A DNA stretch of 38,849 nucleotides from Clostridiales bacterium (GCA_021199275.1 JAJQIJ010000014.1:1-38849); one strand, 5' to 3'. Counted from the first letter of the stretch, positions 7,339 through 16,718 are shown. The notes: generated by a model not told the origin, from the letters alone. Numbers and translations: made by a program.

Positions 7339-10300
7339 AAGAACAGATATACACAAAATAATGGTTATCGGCTCCGGCCCCATTGTAATAGGCCAGGCGG
7401 CCGAATTTGACTATTCGGGCACACAGGCCTGTCTTTCGCTTCGGGAAGAGGGCTATGAGGTTGTGCTTATAAATTCAAACCCCGCAACCATAATGACCGA
7501 CACGCACATAGCAGACAAGGTTTACATGGAACCGCTTACTCTTGAATATGTTGCCAGAATAATTCGCCACGAACGCCCTGACGCAATATTGCCGTCTCTC
7601 GGTGGGCAAACAGGGCTTAATTTGGCAGTGTCTCTTGCTAAAAAAGGCGTCTTACAGGAATGCGATGTTGAAATTTTAGGCACGCGCTTTGAAGCTATTG
7701 AACGGGCGGAAGACAGGGAACTTTTCAAAGAGCTTTGCCAAAAGCTGGGCGAGCCTGTTTTGCCGTCTGAAATCTGCACAACGCTTGACGAGGGACTTGC
7801 CATTGCTGAAAAAATTGGCTATCCGGTAGTGCTGCGCCCGGCGTTCACGCTCGGCGGCACAGGCGGCGGCTTTGCAGACGATGCAGAGGAATGCAGCCTA
7901 ATGCTTAAAAATGCGCTGGCGCTGTCACCCGTGCACCAGGTGCTTATTGAAAAAAGCATTAAAGGCTTTAAGGAAATTGAATATGAAGTTATGCGCGACT
8001 CTAACGACACCGCCGTTACAATATGCAACATGGAAAATATTGACCCCGTAGGCGTGCACACCGGCGACTCTATTGTAGTTTGCCCGTCGCAGACTCTTAC
8101 AAATAAAGAATACCATATGCTGCGTGATTCAGCACTCAGAATTATCAGGGAACTTAAAATAGAGGGCGGCTGCAACGTGCAGTTTGCGCTTGACCCGCAT
8201 TCGTTTCAATATTATCTTATTGAAGTAAATCCGCGTGTTTCACGTTCGTCTGCGCTTGCGTCAAAAGCTTCGGGTTACCCGATAGCCCGTGTGTCTGCCA
8301 AAATAGCGGTTGGTATGCACCTTGATGAAATAATGCTTGCCAACACACCTGCGTCTTTTGAACCGACTCTTGACTATGTTGTGTCTAAAATAGCGCGCTT
8401 TCCGTTTGACAAATTTGCAGACGCCAACAATTCGCTCAGCACACAGATGAAAGCCACGGGCGAAGTTATGGCAGTCGGCAGAACTATTGAAGAAAGTCTT
8501 TTAAAAGCCGTGCGTTCGCTGGAAACCGGCGTTTGCCATATTTACCACCATAAATTTGACAGCTTTAGCATTGACGAACTGCTGACTTACATTAAAACCC
8601 CGACTGACGACAGGCTGTATGCCATTGCCGAACTTATAAGGCGCAGAGTTGACTTGATTCACATTTACAATGCAACTAAAATTGATTTGTTCTTTATAGA
8701 AAAAATTAAAAATATAGTTGACTTTGAAAGCGCCGTTAAAGAAAACCCCAAGAACGTTTCTGTGCTTTACGCAGCAAAGAAAATGGGCTTTTCAGACAAA
8801 TATATCGGCGTTCTTTGGGGCATGAGCGAGGGTGAAGTTTTCCATTTCAGAAAGGAAAACGGCATTTTCCCTGTCTATAAAATGATAGACACCTGTGCCA
8901 GCGAATTTGATTCTTATGTGCCTTATTTCTATTCAACTTATGAAGAGGAAAATGAAAGCATAGTTTCAAACAGAAAGAAAATAATTGTTTTGGGCTCAGG
9001 CCCCATAAGAATAGGGCAGGGGGTTGAATTTGATTATTCAACAGTTCACGCAATATGGTCAATTCGTTCTGCCGGCTATGAAGCCATAATCATTAACAAC
9101 AACCCCGAAACGGTTTCCACAGACTATACCACGTCTGACAAGCTTTATTTTGAACCGCTTACTGTTGAAGACGTTATGAATATTATTGAACTTGAAAAGC
9201 CCCTTGGCATTGTTGTGTCTCTCGGCGGGCAGACTGCAATTAATCTTGCAGAGCCGCTTGACGCTTTGGGGGTAAACATAATAGGCACAGATGTAGACGC
9301 CATTGACAAAGCCGAAAACCGCGATTCATTTGAAAAGGTTATGAAGGCGCTTGGAATACCCCAGCCGCGCGGGCAGGCTGTTACCGATATTGAAGAAGGC
9401 GTGCGTGTTGCCGGTGAAATAGGTTACCCGGTTTTGGTGCGCCCGTCGTTTGTGCTGGGCGGGCGGGCTATGCAGATTGTAGCCGGCGAGGAGAGCCTGC
9501 GCCACTATCTGCACAACGCCGTTGAAATCAACACCGAACAGCCCGTGCTTGTTGACAAATATATAATGGGCAAGGAACTTGAGGTTGACGCTGTTTCAGA
9601 CGGCGAAAACGTTTTTATTCCCGGCATTATGGAGCATGTTGAAAGAACAGGCGTGCACAGCGGCGACTCAATTTCGGTTTACCCGACTTTCAGCGTAAGC
9701 CAAGCCGTAAAAGACAAAATAATCAGTTACACAGAAAAGCTTGGGCTTCAAATCGGAATTGTGGGGCTTTACAATATTCAGTTTATAGCAGATTCAAACG
9801 ACGATGTTTATGTAATTGAAGTAAACCCGCGTTCATCAAGAACTGTGCCTTTCATTTCAAAAGCAACATCAGTTCCGCTGGCAGATATTGCCACAAAGGT
9901 CATACTTGGCGTCAGCCTGAAAGAACAGGGTATTAACGAAATATATAAAGCTGAAAAGAAGCGCTGGTATGTCAAAGCGCCCGCGTTTTCTTTTTCAAAG
10001 CTCAAGGGCATGGACACTTATTTGTCGCCTGAAATGAAATCAACCGGTGAAGCCATAGGCTATGACAAGTCGCTTACAAGGGCGCTTTATAAAGCCATTC
10101 AGGCAAGCGGAATGAACGTTGCAAATTACGGCACGGTGCTTGTCACCATTGCAGACATGGACAAGCCCGCCGCGCTGCCTTTAATCAGGCGCTTTTATGA
10201 CCTTGGCTTTAATATAGAGGCAACCGAAGGCACTGCCAATTTCCTTAAAAAGCACGGCATTCGCACGCGTGTGCGCCAAAAGCTTACCCGCGACGGCAGC

Positions 10301-10516
10301 GATGAAATTCTGGTTGCACTCAGGCAGGGGCATATATCTTATGTAATTAACACAATAGACATTAGCCACGGTGACAGCCATTCAGACGGGGCGGAAATAC
10401 GCCGCGGCGCAGTTGAAAACAATGTAACAATGTTTACGTCGCTTGACACTGTAAAGGTGTTGCTTGACGTGCTTGAAGAAATAACCTTAGGCGTTTCCAC
10501 AATTGACGAGGAGTAA
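7331..10516 (+). CDS. carB: Carbamoyl-phosphate synthase, large subunit
   Basis: 1061 residues from ATG 7331 ([17 protein letters not shown]), which overlaps the carA end by 8 bases; the frame is open further upstream but homology begins here. Two homologous halves are visible, each with a pre-ATP-grasp start ([20 protein letters not shown] and [16 protein letters not shown]) and an ATP-grasp domain ([32 protein letters not shown]). The C-terminal 130 or so residues form an MGS-like allosteric domain ([11 protein letters not shown]), where UMP and activators bind in other CarB proteins. The length is that of the standard enzyme. It makes carbamoyl phosphate with CarA. Confidence 0.97.
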   Translation: MPKRTDIHKIMVIGSGPIVIGQAAEFDYSGTQACLSLREEGYEVVLINSNPATIMTDTHIADKVYMEPLTLEYVARIIRHERPDAILPSLGGQTGLNLAVSLAKKGVLQECDVEILGTRFEAIERAEDRELFKELCQKLGEPVLPSEICTTLDEGLAIAEKIGYPVVLRPAFTLGGTGGGFADDAEECSLMLKNALALSPVHQVLIEKSIKGFKEIEYEVMRDSNDTAVTICNMENIDPVGVHTGDSIVVCPSQTLTNKEYHMLRDSALRIIRELKIEGGCNVQFALDPHSFQYYLIEVNPRVSRSSALASKASGYPIARVSAKIAVGMHLDEIMLANTPASFEPTLDYVVSKIARFPFDKFADANNSLSTQMKATGEVMAVGRTIEESLLKAVRSLETGVCHIYHHKFDSFSIDELLTYIKTPTDDRLYAIAELIRRRVDLIHIYNATKIDLFFIEKIKNIVDFESAVKENPKNVSVLYAAKKMGFSDKYIGVLWGMSEGEVFHFRKENGIFPVYKMIDTCASEFDSYVPYFYSTYEEENESIVSNRKKIIVLGSGPIRIGQGVEFDYSTVHAIWSIRSAGYEAIIINNNPETVSTDYTTSDKLYFEPLTVEDVMNIIELEKPLGIVVSLGGQTAINLAEPLDALGVNIIGTDVDAIDKAENRDSFEKVMKALGIPQPRGQAVTDIEEGVRVAGEIGYPVLVRPSFVLGGRAMQIVAGEESLRHYLHNAVEINTEQPVLVDKYIMGKELEVDAVSDGENVFIPGIMEHVERTGVHSGDSISVYPTFSVSQAVKDKIISYTEKLGLQIGIVGLYNIQFIADSNDDVYVIEVNPRSSRTVPFISKATSVPLADIATKVILGVSLKEQGINEIYKAEKKRWYVKAPAFSFSKLKGMDTYLSPEMKSTGEAIGYDKSLTRALYKAIQASGMNVANYGTVLVTIADMDKPAALPLIRRFYDLGFNIEATEGTANFLKKHGIRTRVRQKLTRDGSDEILVALRQGHISYVINTIDISHGDSHSDGAEIRRGAVENNVTMFTSLDTVKVLLDVLEEITLGVSTIDEE

Positions 10517-10518
10517 AG

Positions 10519-11241
10519 ATGAAATCAGATTATATTATTTTATCTAATAAGCCGCTTGCCTCGCGGGTTTATGAAATGAAGCTTTCCGGCGACACCACAG
10601 CATTTAAAGCCGCCGGCCAGTTTATTAACATAAAGCTTGACGGTAAATTTCTGCGCCGCCCGATTTCTGTGGCCGATTATGCAGATGGCTGCCTTACAAT
10701 AATTTATAAAGTAGTAGGCGCCGGCACCGAACAGATGTCACAGCTTAAAGCGGGCGACATGCTTGACTGCCTTGCCGGGCTCGGTAACGGCTTTACGGTA
10801 ATGCCATGCCAAAGTCCGGTTGTAATAGGCGGCGGTGTGGGCGTGCCCCCGCTCTATAACCTGACTAAAAAGTTGATAAAGCAGGGGCAAAATGCCACGG
10901 TTATAATGGGCTTTAACAAAAAAAATGAAATTTTTTATGAGCAGGAATTCAAAGCGCTGGGCGCAAAAGTTATTGTTGCCACGGCAGACGGGTCATATGG
11001 TGAAAAGGGCTTTGTAACAGATGTTATGAACATAAATTATGACTATATATATGCCTGCGGCCCTGTGCCAATGCTTAAAGCAGTAAACAGCATTGCAAAA
11101 ACACCCGGCCAGTTCAGTTTGGAGGAACGAATGGGTTGCGGTTTCGGCGCCTGCATGGGCTGCAGCTGTAAAACAAAAAATGGGGCAAAGCGCGTCTGCT
11201 GCGACGGGCCCGTTTTTGAAAGGGGCGAACTTCTTTGGTAG
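10519..11241 (+). CDS. pyrK: Dihydroorotate dehydrogenase B, electron transfer subunit
   Basis: 240 residues; the start ATG lies 2 bases after carB with GAGGAG upstream, inside the carB end. It carries FAD and a 2Fe-2S cluster and passes electrons from the PyrD subunit to NAD. Visible: the flavin motif RRPISVADY, the nucleotide-binding GGGVGVPPLYNL, and a cysteine cluster CGFGACMGCSC followed by VCCDGP near the C-terminus, which ligates the 2Fe-2S centre. Its presence shows that the pathway uses the NAD-linked type 1B enzyme, as expected in an anaerobe. The stop overlaps the pyrD start by 7 bases. Confidence 0.95.
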   Translation: MKSDYIILSNKPLASRVYEMKLSGDTTAFKAAGQFINIKLDGKFLRRPISVADYADGCLTIIYKVVGAGTEQMSQLKAGDMLDCLAGLGNGFTVMPCQSPVVIGGGVGVPPLYNLTKKLIKQGQNATVIMGFNKKNEIFYEQEFKALGAKVIVATADGSYGEKGFVTDVMNINYDYIYACGPVPMLKAVNSIAKTPGQFSLEERMGCGFGACMGCSCKTKNGAKRVCCDGPVFERGELLW

Positions 11242-12146
11242 ATTTGTCTGTAAAGCTCGGCAGTGTATGCCTTGACAACCCGGTTGTGCCGGCAAGCGGC
11301 ACATTCGGCTATGGGCAGGAATTCAGCAATTTTTATGACATCAATATTCTGGGCTCGTTTTCTTTTAAAGGCACCACTGAAGAGGCGCGCTTCGGCAATG
11401 AAACGCCGAGAATTGCCGAAACCCGCGCCGGAATGTTAAATTCAGTGGGGCTGCAAAACCCGGGCGTTCAGCATGTCATGCAGCATGAGCTGCCGCAGCT
11501 TAAAAAAATTTACAAAAAGGGTGTCATAGCAAATGTCAGCGGTTTTAGCGTTAAAGAATATGTAAACGTTGCCGCCGCTCTTGACGCGGCAGACAATGTT
11601 TCTGTTATAGAAGTCAACATAAGCTGCCCAAATGTTCACGGCGGCGGCATGAGCTTCGGCACTTCTGCCAAAAGCGCCTATGAAGTTACACGCGCGGTAA
11701 AAGACGCTGTAAAAAAGCCGGTTTTTATAAAGCTGTCGCCAAACGTAACAGATATCACTGAAATTGCCACGGCATGCGAAGCCGCCGGGGCAGACGGGCT
11801 GACGCTTATAAACACTTTGCTTGGCATGCGCATTGACATTAAAACGCGCCGCACCGTGCTTGCCAATAAAACAGGCGGCTTCAGCGGCGGGGCCATTTTC
11901 CCGGTAGCTCTCAGAATGGTTTACCAAACTGCAAAAAAGTGTAAAATTCCGATTATGGGCTGCGGCGGGGTTGAAAGCGCAGACGACGTTATTGAAATGA
12001 TGATGGCAGGGGCAACTGCCGTGCAGGTCGGCGCGGCAAATCTGGTAAATCCTTATGCGGCTAAGGAAATAATTGAGGCCTTGCCTGAAAAATGCCGCGA
12101 ACTTTCAATCAGCAAAATAAGCGACATTATAGGCGCCGCCGAATGA
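11235..12146 (+). CDS. pyrD: Dihydroorotate dehydrogenase B, catalytic subunit
   Basis: 303 residues from a TTG start at 11235, inside the pyrK end; AGGGGCG lies 7 bases upstream and the first residues (VDLSVKLGSVCLDNPVVPAS) align with known PyrDB N-termini. It oxidises dihydroorotate to orotate using FMN in a TIM barrel. Cys131 in NISCPN is the catalytic base typical of class 1 enzymes, and GCGGVES plus VQVGAA are the FMN phosphate-binding segments. It pairs with the adjacent PyrK. A 43-base gap follows before pyrF coding starts. Confidence 0.95.
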   Translation: MVDLSVKLGSVCLDNPVVPASGTFGYGQEFSNFYDINILGSFSFKGTTEEARFGNETPRIAETRAGMLNSVGLQNPGVQHVMQHELPQLKKIYKKGVIANVSGFSVKEYVNVAAALDAADNVSVIEVNISCPNVHGGGMSFGTSAKSAYEVTRAVKDAVKKPVFIKLSPNVTDITEIATACEAAGADGLTLINTLLGMRIDIKTRRTVLANKTGGFSGGAIFPVALRMVYQTAKKCKIPIMGCGGVESADDVIEMMMAGATAVQVGAANLVNPYAAKEIIEALPEKCRELSISKISDIIGAAE

Positions 12147-12210
12147 CAAGGCGCTATTAATGACATGCAAAGCTTATTGAATTGAAAATATGAAAGGTTT
12201 TGGTGATTTA

Positions 12211-12909
12211 ATGGGTAAAGACGTAATTATAGCCTGCGATTTCAGCAGTGCCGGTGAAACATTGGCATTTCTTGACAAATTCGGCGCAGAAAAGCCGTTT
12301 GTCAAAATAGGCATGGAACTTTTTTATGCCGCAGGCGCGCCTGTTATAAAAGAAATTAAAAAGCGCGGGCACAAGGTGTTTCTTGACTTGAAGTTGCATG
12401 ACATTCCAAACACGGTAAAGTCTGCAATGGCAGTTTTGGCCGCTTATGATATAGACATGGTTAATGTGCATGCCGCCGGCACCGCAGACATGATGCGTGC
12501 GGCCAAGGCAGGGCTTGAATCTGGGGGCAAAAAGGCGCCGCTTTTGATTGCCGTTACACAGCTGACTTCCACAAGCGAGGAAAGAATGAATAAAGAGCTG
12601 CTTATCAGCGGCAGTATTAATGACGTTATAATAAAATATGCCCAAAACACAAAAGCTGCCGGGCTTGACGGCGTTGTGTGTTCACCGCTTGAAGCCAAAA
12701 TGGTAAAAGAAGCCTGCGGCGGCGACTTTATTACCGTAACCCCCGGCGTGCGTTTTGCGGGCGGCGACACAAACGACCAAGCACGTTTTACAACCCCGGA
12801 AATGGCAAAAGAAATAGGCTCTGACTACATAGTAGTCGGCCGCCCTGTAACTAAAGCGGCAGACCCGGTTGCGGCATATCTTAAATGCTGCGGCGAATTT
12901 ATTGATTAG
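12211..12909 (+). CDS. pyrF: Orotidine-5'-phosphate decarboxylase
   Basis: 232 residues from ATG 12211 (GGTGAT closely upstream); an in-frame ATG at 12190 would add seven residues but has no clear ribosome site. It decarboxylates OMP to UMP, the last step. The motif DLKLHDIPNT with catalytic Lys61 and Asp residues is intact, and PGVRF and VVGRPVTKA form the phosphate-binding end. The length fits the short PyrF group of Bacillota. It is placed before pyrE, whose ribosome site lies immediately after the stop. Confidence 0.95.
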   Translation: MGKDVIIACDFSSAGETLAFLDKFGAEKPFVKIGMELFYAAGAPVIKEIKKRGHKVFLDLKLHDIPNTVKSAMAVLAAYDIDMVNVHAAGTADMMRAAKAGLESGGKKAPLLIAVTQLTSTSEERMNKELLISGSINDVIIKYAQNTKAAGLDGVVCSPLEAKMVKEACGGDFITVTPGVRFAGGDTNDQARFTTPEMAKEIGSDYIVVGRPVTKAADPVAAYLKCCGEFID

Positions 12910-12919
12910 GAGTGACATT

Positions 12920-13567
12920 ATGAAAAGTGAAGTAAGCAAAAGCAGAATTGCTAAGGATTTATTGTCTATTAAAGCGGTTTTCTTAAGCCCGGACAAGCCT
13001 TTCACATGGGCTTCCGGCATAAAAAGCCCCATATATTGCGACAATCGTTTAACTCTTTCATACCCGCAAATAAGAGACGATGTTGAACACGGGCTTGCCG
13101 AAACAGTGCGCGCAAAATTTCCGCAGGCACAGGTGTTAATGGGCACGTCAACCGCCGGAATTGCGCATGCCGCAATCACTGCGGACATTTTGGGGCTGCC
13201 AATGGGCTATGTGCGTTCGTCTAACAAAAGCCACGGGCGTGAAAATCAGATTGAAGGCAGGCTTGAAGCCGGGCAAAAGGTAGTGGTTATTGAAGATTTG
13301 ATTTCAACAGGCGGCTCTGTTTTGCAGGTTGTTGACGTTTTGCGCCAAGCCGGCGCCGAAGTTTTGGGCGTTGCTTCAATTTTCACATATTCAATGGAAA
13401 AGGGAAAACAGCGGCTTAAAGAAAACAATGTTACCAATTACAGCCTGTGTGATTTTGAAACGCTTATTTCCACCGCGGCTGATGAAAATTACATTAAAAA
13501 AAGCGACCTTGAAAAGCTCAGGGCTTTTATTTCAAACCCGGCTGACGAGTCGTGGCAAAATCTCTGA
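12920..13567 (+). CDS. pyrE: Orotate phosphoribosyltransferase
   Basis: 215 residues from ATG 12920, preceded by AGGAGTG; the frame runs 51 bases further upstream into pyrF but that part is not PyrE-like. It joins orotate and PRPP to form OMP. The type I phosphoribosyltransferase loop VVVIEDLISTGGS (PRPP-binding) and the substrate segment FTWASGIKSPIYCDNR are present. The RSSNKSHGRENQIEG segment is the flexible catalytic loop. It lies 10 bases after pyrF and 21 before pyrB. Confidence 0.95.
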   Translation: MKSEVSKSRIAKDLLSIKAVFLSPDKPFTWASGIKSPIYCDNRLTLSYPQIRDDVEHGLAETVRAKFPQAQVLMGTSTAGIAHAAITADILGLPMGYVRSSNKSHGRENQIEGRLEAGQKVVVIEDLISTGGSVLQVVDVLRQAGAEVLGVASIFTYSMEKGKQRLKENNVTNYSLCDFETLISTAADENYIKKSDLEKLRAFISNPADESWQNL

Positions 13568-13588
13568 TTTTAAAAAGGGGGAATACCT

Positions 13589-14515
13589 TTGCGCCATTAT
13601 CTTGACACAGCTGATTTAAGCGCCTCGGAAACGCAGCAGCTGATTGAGCTTGGAATGGATATTGTTAAAAACAAAGACAAATATGCCGATATTTGCGCTC
13701 GCAAAAAGCTTGCCACACTGTTTTTTGAGCCAAGCACGCGCACAAGGCTGTCTTTTGAAGCTGCCATGCTTGAACTTGGCGGCAGTGTGATTGGCTTTTC
13801 GGAAGCTAATTCCTCTTCCACGTCAAAAGGGGAATCTGTCAGCGACACGGTAAAAGTGGTTTCCGGCTATGCTGACATAATTGCCATGCGACACCCTATA
13901 GAGGGCGCGCCGCGAGTTGCTTCCTATAAAAGCAATGTGCCTGTAATAAACGCCGGCGACGGCGGGCACAGCCACCCCACGCAGACGTTGACTGACCTTT
14001 TTACCATTTACCGCGAAAAAGGCTCTCTTGACAACCTTACAATAGGCCTGTGCGGCGACCTTAAATTCGGCAGAACAACGCACAGCTTAATTAAAGCAAT
14101 GTGCCGCTACAGCAATGTTCGCTTTGCCCTTATTTCACCGAAAGAGCTTGCTGTGCCCGACTATATAAAAACAGATTATCTTGACGCCGGCACAACGCAA
14201 TATGCTGAATTTGACAGGCCTGACGCAATAATGCCCGAACTTGATATTTTGTATATGACAAGAATTCAGCGCGAACGTTTCTTTTCTGAAGATGAATATT
14301 TAAAGCATAAAGACGCTTTTGTTTTAAATTTGGAAAAGCTCAGGGGTGCAAAAAAAGACCTTACCATTATGCACCCGTTGCCGCGTGTAAATGAAATTGC
14401 CACAGAGGTTGACAGCGACCCGCGCGCAAAATATTTCGAACAGACTTTAAACGGAAAATATATAAGAATGGCGCTTATTATTACATTGCTTCGCCTTGCC
14501 GGCACAATTGAATAG
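13589..14515 (+). CDS. pyrB: Aspartate carbamoyltransferase, catalytic subunit
   Basis: 308 residues from a TTG start at 13589 behind a long purine-rich ribosome site (AAAAAGGGGGA). It condenses carbamoyl phosphate and aspartate, step 2. The carbamoyl-phosphate signature FEPSTRTRLSFE lies near residue 50, and HPTQTLTDL, MHPLPR and the C-terminal RMALIITLL are typical of catalytic chains. Eight bases separate its ribosome site region from the coding start of pyrI, so the two chains are made together, presumably as a holoenzyme of the E. coli type. Confidence 0.96.
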   Translation: MRHYLDTADLSASETQQLIELGMDIVKNKDKYADICARKKLATLFFEPSTRTRLSFEAAMLELGGSVIGFSEANSSSTSKGESVSDTVKVVSGYADIIAMRHPIEGAPRVASYKSNVPVINAGDGGHSHPTQTLTDLFTIYREKGSLDNLTIGLCGDLKFGRTTHSLIKAMCRYSNVRFALISPKELAVPDYIKTDYLDAGTTQYAEFDRPDAIMPELDILYMTRIQRERFFSEDEYLKHKDAFVLNLEKLRGAKKDLTIMHPLPRVNEIATEVDSDPRAKYFEQTLNGKYIRMALIITLLRLAGTIE

Positions 14516-14526
14516 GGGTGATTTTG

Positions 14527-14943
14527 ATGAAAATTGACGAAATTGAAAATGGCTATGTGCTTGACCATATTTCCCCGGGAAATGCAATGCTTGTTTACAA
14601 AGCGTTAGAACTTGACGCGCTTAAATGTCAGGTTGCAATTATTCAAAACGCAAAATCAAACAAATCGGGGCTTAAAGATATTATAAAAATTAACAGCCTT
14701 ATTGACTTGAATCTTGATGTGCTTGGGTTTATTGATTCAAATATAACGGTTGACGTCATTAAAGACGGCGTTGTAACAGAAAAAAAGAAACTCACCCTGC
14801 CGCAGCGAATAGTAAACATTGCAAAATGCCCAAACCCGCGCTGCATAAGCAATGTTGACGAAAATGTTTCTTATGAGTTTTGCCTGCACCGCGGCACATA
14901 CCGCTGTGTTTATTGCGAAACAAAGGCGGCAGACATAACTTAA
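14527..14943 (+). CDS. pyrI: Aspartate carbamoyltransferase, regulatory subunit
   Basis: 138 residues from ATG 14527 (AGGGGTG upstream; a GTG at 14518 overlaps that site and is unlikely). The N-terminal domain (VLDHISPGNAM) is the nucleotide-binding allosteric domain and the C-terminal domain carries the structural zinc ligands Cys101, Cys106, Cys127 and Cys130. In known holoenzymes PyrI gives CTP inhibition and ATP activation, so feedback at enzyme level is expected. It is shorter at the N-terminus than the E. coli chain (153 residues). Last gene of the operon, followed by a strong terminator. Confidence 0.94.
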   Translation: MKIDEIENGYVLDHISPGNAMLVYKALELDALKCQVAIIQNAKSNKSGLKDIIKINSLIDLNLDVLGFIDSNITVDVIKDGVVTEKKKLTLPQRIVNIAKCPNPRCISNVDENVSYEFCLHRGTYRCVYCETKAADIT

Positions 14944-15015
14944 GAGCAGAGCTCGCTTTAAATTGCCGCCTTTTGCATGCAAATGCGGGGCGTTTCCGTT
15001 AAGCAACCAGTAAAT

Positions 15016-15053
15016 AAAAAAGCTGTTTCAAAATGAAACAGCTTTTTTATTTG
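15016..15053. terminator. Bidirectional terminator between pyrI and the coaD operon
   Basis: A 15-bp perfect stem (15016-15030 with 15034-15048) around a 3-base loop, with A6 on one side and T6 on the other. It serves the + strand pyr operon and the minus strand operon ending at 15058. This is the strongest terminator in the window. Confidence 0.93.
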
Positions 15054-15057
15054 GCTT

Positions 15058-15615
15058 TTATTTGCCTGACTTTTTATTGTTTATGTTTTGGCGGATTCTC
15101 CTGACGTCTGTCAGGGCTTTATAAAGTGAATCGTCAATAGTAAGCAGCGTGTCGTCTGCATAATTGTTAACTGCTGTAAGCATTTCGCGGCTTTTGCTTT
15201 GCGCTGACGTTACCATGTCGTTAGCCTGAGTGGTGGCGTTGCCCAAAATTTCTGACGCCTGGTTTTGCGCTTCGCGAACATAGCTGTTGGCTTCTTCCTT
15301 TGCTTTTGCAAGAATTTCAGCGGCTTCCGCCTGGGCTGTTTGTGTAATTTGGTCTCTTGCAACAAGCTCGCGGGCCTGCGCCTGCGCTTCGGCAACAATG
15401 TCTGCGGCTTCTTTTTTAGCTTCTTCAAGAATGTTGTTTCTTGAATCAACAATTGTTTTTGCCTGTTTGGTTTCCTGCGGTGTGTTCAGGCGAATATCTT
15501 CAATAATAGTCTTGATTTTTCCCACGTCTACAAGACTCTTTTTTGTCATCGGCATTGAAGTTGCGTCGTCAAGCACATCCTCTAAATCTTCAAGCAGAAT
15601 ATCTGTGTTAGTCAT
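15058..15615 (-). CDS. Hypothetical coiled-coil protein (AtpF/DivIVA-like composition)
   Basis: 185 residues, no signal peptide or membrane segment. Residues about 60-160 are an almost uninterrupted Ala/Glu/Gln/Lys-rich helix with repeating EAxxxAxEI units, expected to be a long coiled coil like the stalk subunits of ATP synthases or DivIVA. Such similarity is compositional and no specific family is claimed. The start ATG has AAGGAG nine bases upstream and overlaps the coaD end by 8 bases, so it is co-translated with coaD. A role in cell shape, division or membrane-associated scaffolding is possible but not shown. Confidence 0.75.
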   Translation of the reverse strand: MTNTDILLEDLEDVLDDATSMPMTKKSLVDVGKIKTIIEDIRLNTPQETKQAKTIVDSRNNILEEAKKEAADIVAEAQAQARELVARDQITQTAQAEAAEILAKAKEEANSYVREAQNQASEILGNATTQANDMVTSAQSKSREMLTAVNNYADDTLLTIDDSLYKALTDVRRIRQNINNKKSGK

Positions 15616-16099
15616 AATTTTTTTCTCCTTTACATCTTTTAATTACGTCATTTAATATCTCCGGTGAAACAAATTGTTCAATGTTTCCGCCGAGCTGACA
15701 TACTTCCTTTACCATACTTGACGATAAAAACATGTTTTTCCCGCTGGCCGCCAAAAAAACTGTTTCTATGCCGGGCATAAGGCTTTTGTTTGTAAGCGCC
15801 TGCTGAAATTCATAGTCAAAGTCAGACACGGCGCGAAGGCCCTTTACAATTACGTCAGCGTTATTTTCAAACGCATAATTCACCAAAAGCCCGCCGTATG
15901 TATCAACAGTAATGTTTTCGCCTTTAATGCAGCGCTTTATCATGTTTACTCTTTCTTCTGTTTTAAACATAGCCTCTTTTTTGCTGTTTGTCATTACAAG
16001 AATAATTACCCTGTCAAAAAGAGTCGCCGCACGTTCTATAATGTCAATATGGCCAAGCGTAACCGGGTCAAAGCTGCCGGGGCAGATTGCTGTTTTCAT
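15608..16099 (-). CDS. coaD: Phosphopantetheine adenylyltransferase
   Basis: 163 residues. It transfers AMP from ATP to 4'-phosphopantetheine, the fourth step of coenzyme A synthesis, in the cytoplasm. Visible: the nucleotidyltransferase motif GSFDPVTLGHIDI with TxGH at residues 14-17, the Lys/Arg-containing VKGLRAVSDFDYE segment, and the second signature SSSMVKE. The length is standard. It starts 3 bases after rsmD, the common rsmD-coaD gene pair of Bacillota, and its end overlaps the next gene. Confidence 0.96.
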   Translation of the reverse strand: MKTAICPGSFDPVTLGHIDIIERAATLFDRVIILVMTNSKKEAMFKTEERVNMIKRCIKGENITVDTYGGLLVNYAFENNADVIVKGLRAVSDFDYEFQQALTNKSLMPGIETVFLAASGKNMFLSSSMVKEVCQLGGNIEQFVSPEILNDVIKRCKGEKNYD

Positions 16100-16102
16100 A
16101 AT

Positions 16103-16639
16103 TTAGCTCTTTCGGTATACTGTGATTTTTGTTTTTGAATAGCGGCGGCTGCGGTATTGCTGCAATGATGAAAGCATTTCTGGCAATTCCTCGCCGGCGG
16201 CTGTTTCACAAATTATAATTCCGCCGCTGTTTAGTGAATTTTCAACAAGCGGCAGGCATTTTTCAACAAGCGCGCTGTGGTAAGGCGGGTCTAAAAAAGC
16301 TATGTCAAAGCTGTGCTGTTTTGAAACAAACGAAACTGCGTCTCCTATAATAAGCCGGCTTGCGCTTTCAAAGCCGCAGCGTTTTATATTAGCCGCCGCA
16401 ATTTTTGCGGCTTCGGCATTTTTTTCAACAAAAGTGCAATGGCGAGCCCCGCGGGAAAGAGCCTCAATTCCAAGTTGGGCGGAACCCGCAAATAAATCCA
16501 GTATGTCTTTGCCCTCTATTTCAAATTGAATCATACTGAATATGGCTTCTTTAACGCTTTGCGCAGTCGGGCGCGTAATGCTTTCGCCCGGCAGCGTGTC
16601 AAGCCGCCTGCCGCGGGCAGAGCCTGTTATAATTCGCAT
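16103..16639 (-). CDS. rsmD: 16S rRNA (guanine-966-N2)-methyltransferase
   Basis: 178 residues. It methylates a guanine (G966 in E. coli numbering) of 16S rRNA using S-adenosylmethionine. The catalytic DPPY motif is present, as is the SAM-binding region DLFAGSAQLGIEALSRGA; most relatives have GSG where this protein has GSA. The N-terminal RIITGSARGRRL and RPTAQSVKEAIFSMI are family typical. It has its own promoter directly behind the uvrC stop and is followed at once by coaD. AAAGGA precedes the ATG. Confidence 0.93.
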   Translation of the reverse strand: MRIITGSARGRRLDTLPGESITRPTAQSVKEAIFSMIQFEIEGKDILDLFAGSAQLGIEALSRGARHCTFVEKNAEAAKIAAANIKRCGFESASRLIIGDAVSFVSKQHSFDIAFLDPPYHSALVEKCLPLVENSLNSGGIIICETAAGEELPEMLSSLQQYRSRRYSKTKITVYRKS

Positions 16640-16659
16640 AATTAACTGTCCTTTCGGCA

Positions 16660-16677
16660 GTATCTAAAATTAGATAC
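16660..16677 (-). promoter_or_regulatory. Inverted repeat at the rsmD transcription start
   Basis: A perfect 7-bp inverted repeat (GTATCTA, 4-base centre, TAGATAC) starts at the predicted first transcribed base on the minus strand. It could be an operator for an unknown regulator or a 5' end hairpin that protects the mRNA. Confidence 0.45.
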
Positions 16678-16683
16678 ATAGAC

Positions 16684-16712
16684 ATTATACATTTGAAATT
16701 TCCCCACGTCAA
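16684..16712 (-). promoter_or_regulatory. Sigma-A type promoter of rsmD-coaD
   Basis: On the minus strand TTGACG (16712-16707), 17-base spacer, perfect TATAAT (16689-16684). It lies 7 bases beyond the uvrC stop, so the rsmD-coaD-coiled-coil genes can be transcribed apart from uvrC. Confidence 0.85.
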
Positions 16713-16718
16713 GTATTT

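Noticed and set aside
11442..11927. Minus-strand ORF of 161 codons inside pyrD
   Set aside because: Antisense shadow of a conserved gene; no homology-like pattern.
12208..12645. Minus-strand ORF of 145 codons inside pyrF
   Set aside because: Antisense shadow of pyrF; composition is unlike the real proteins here.
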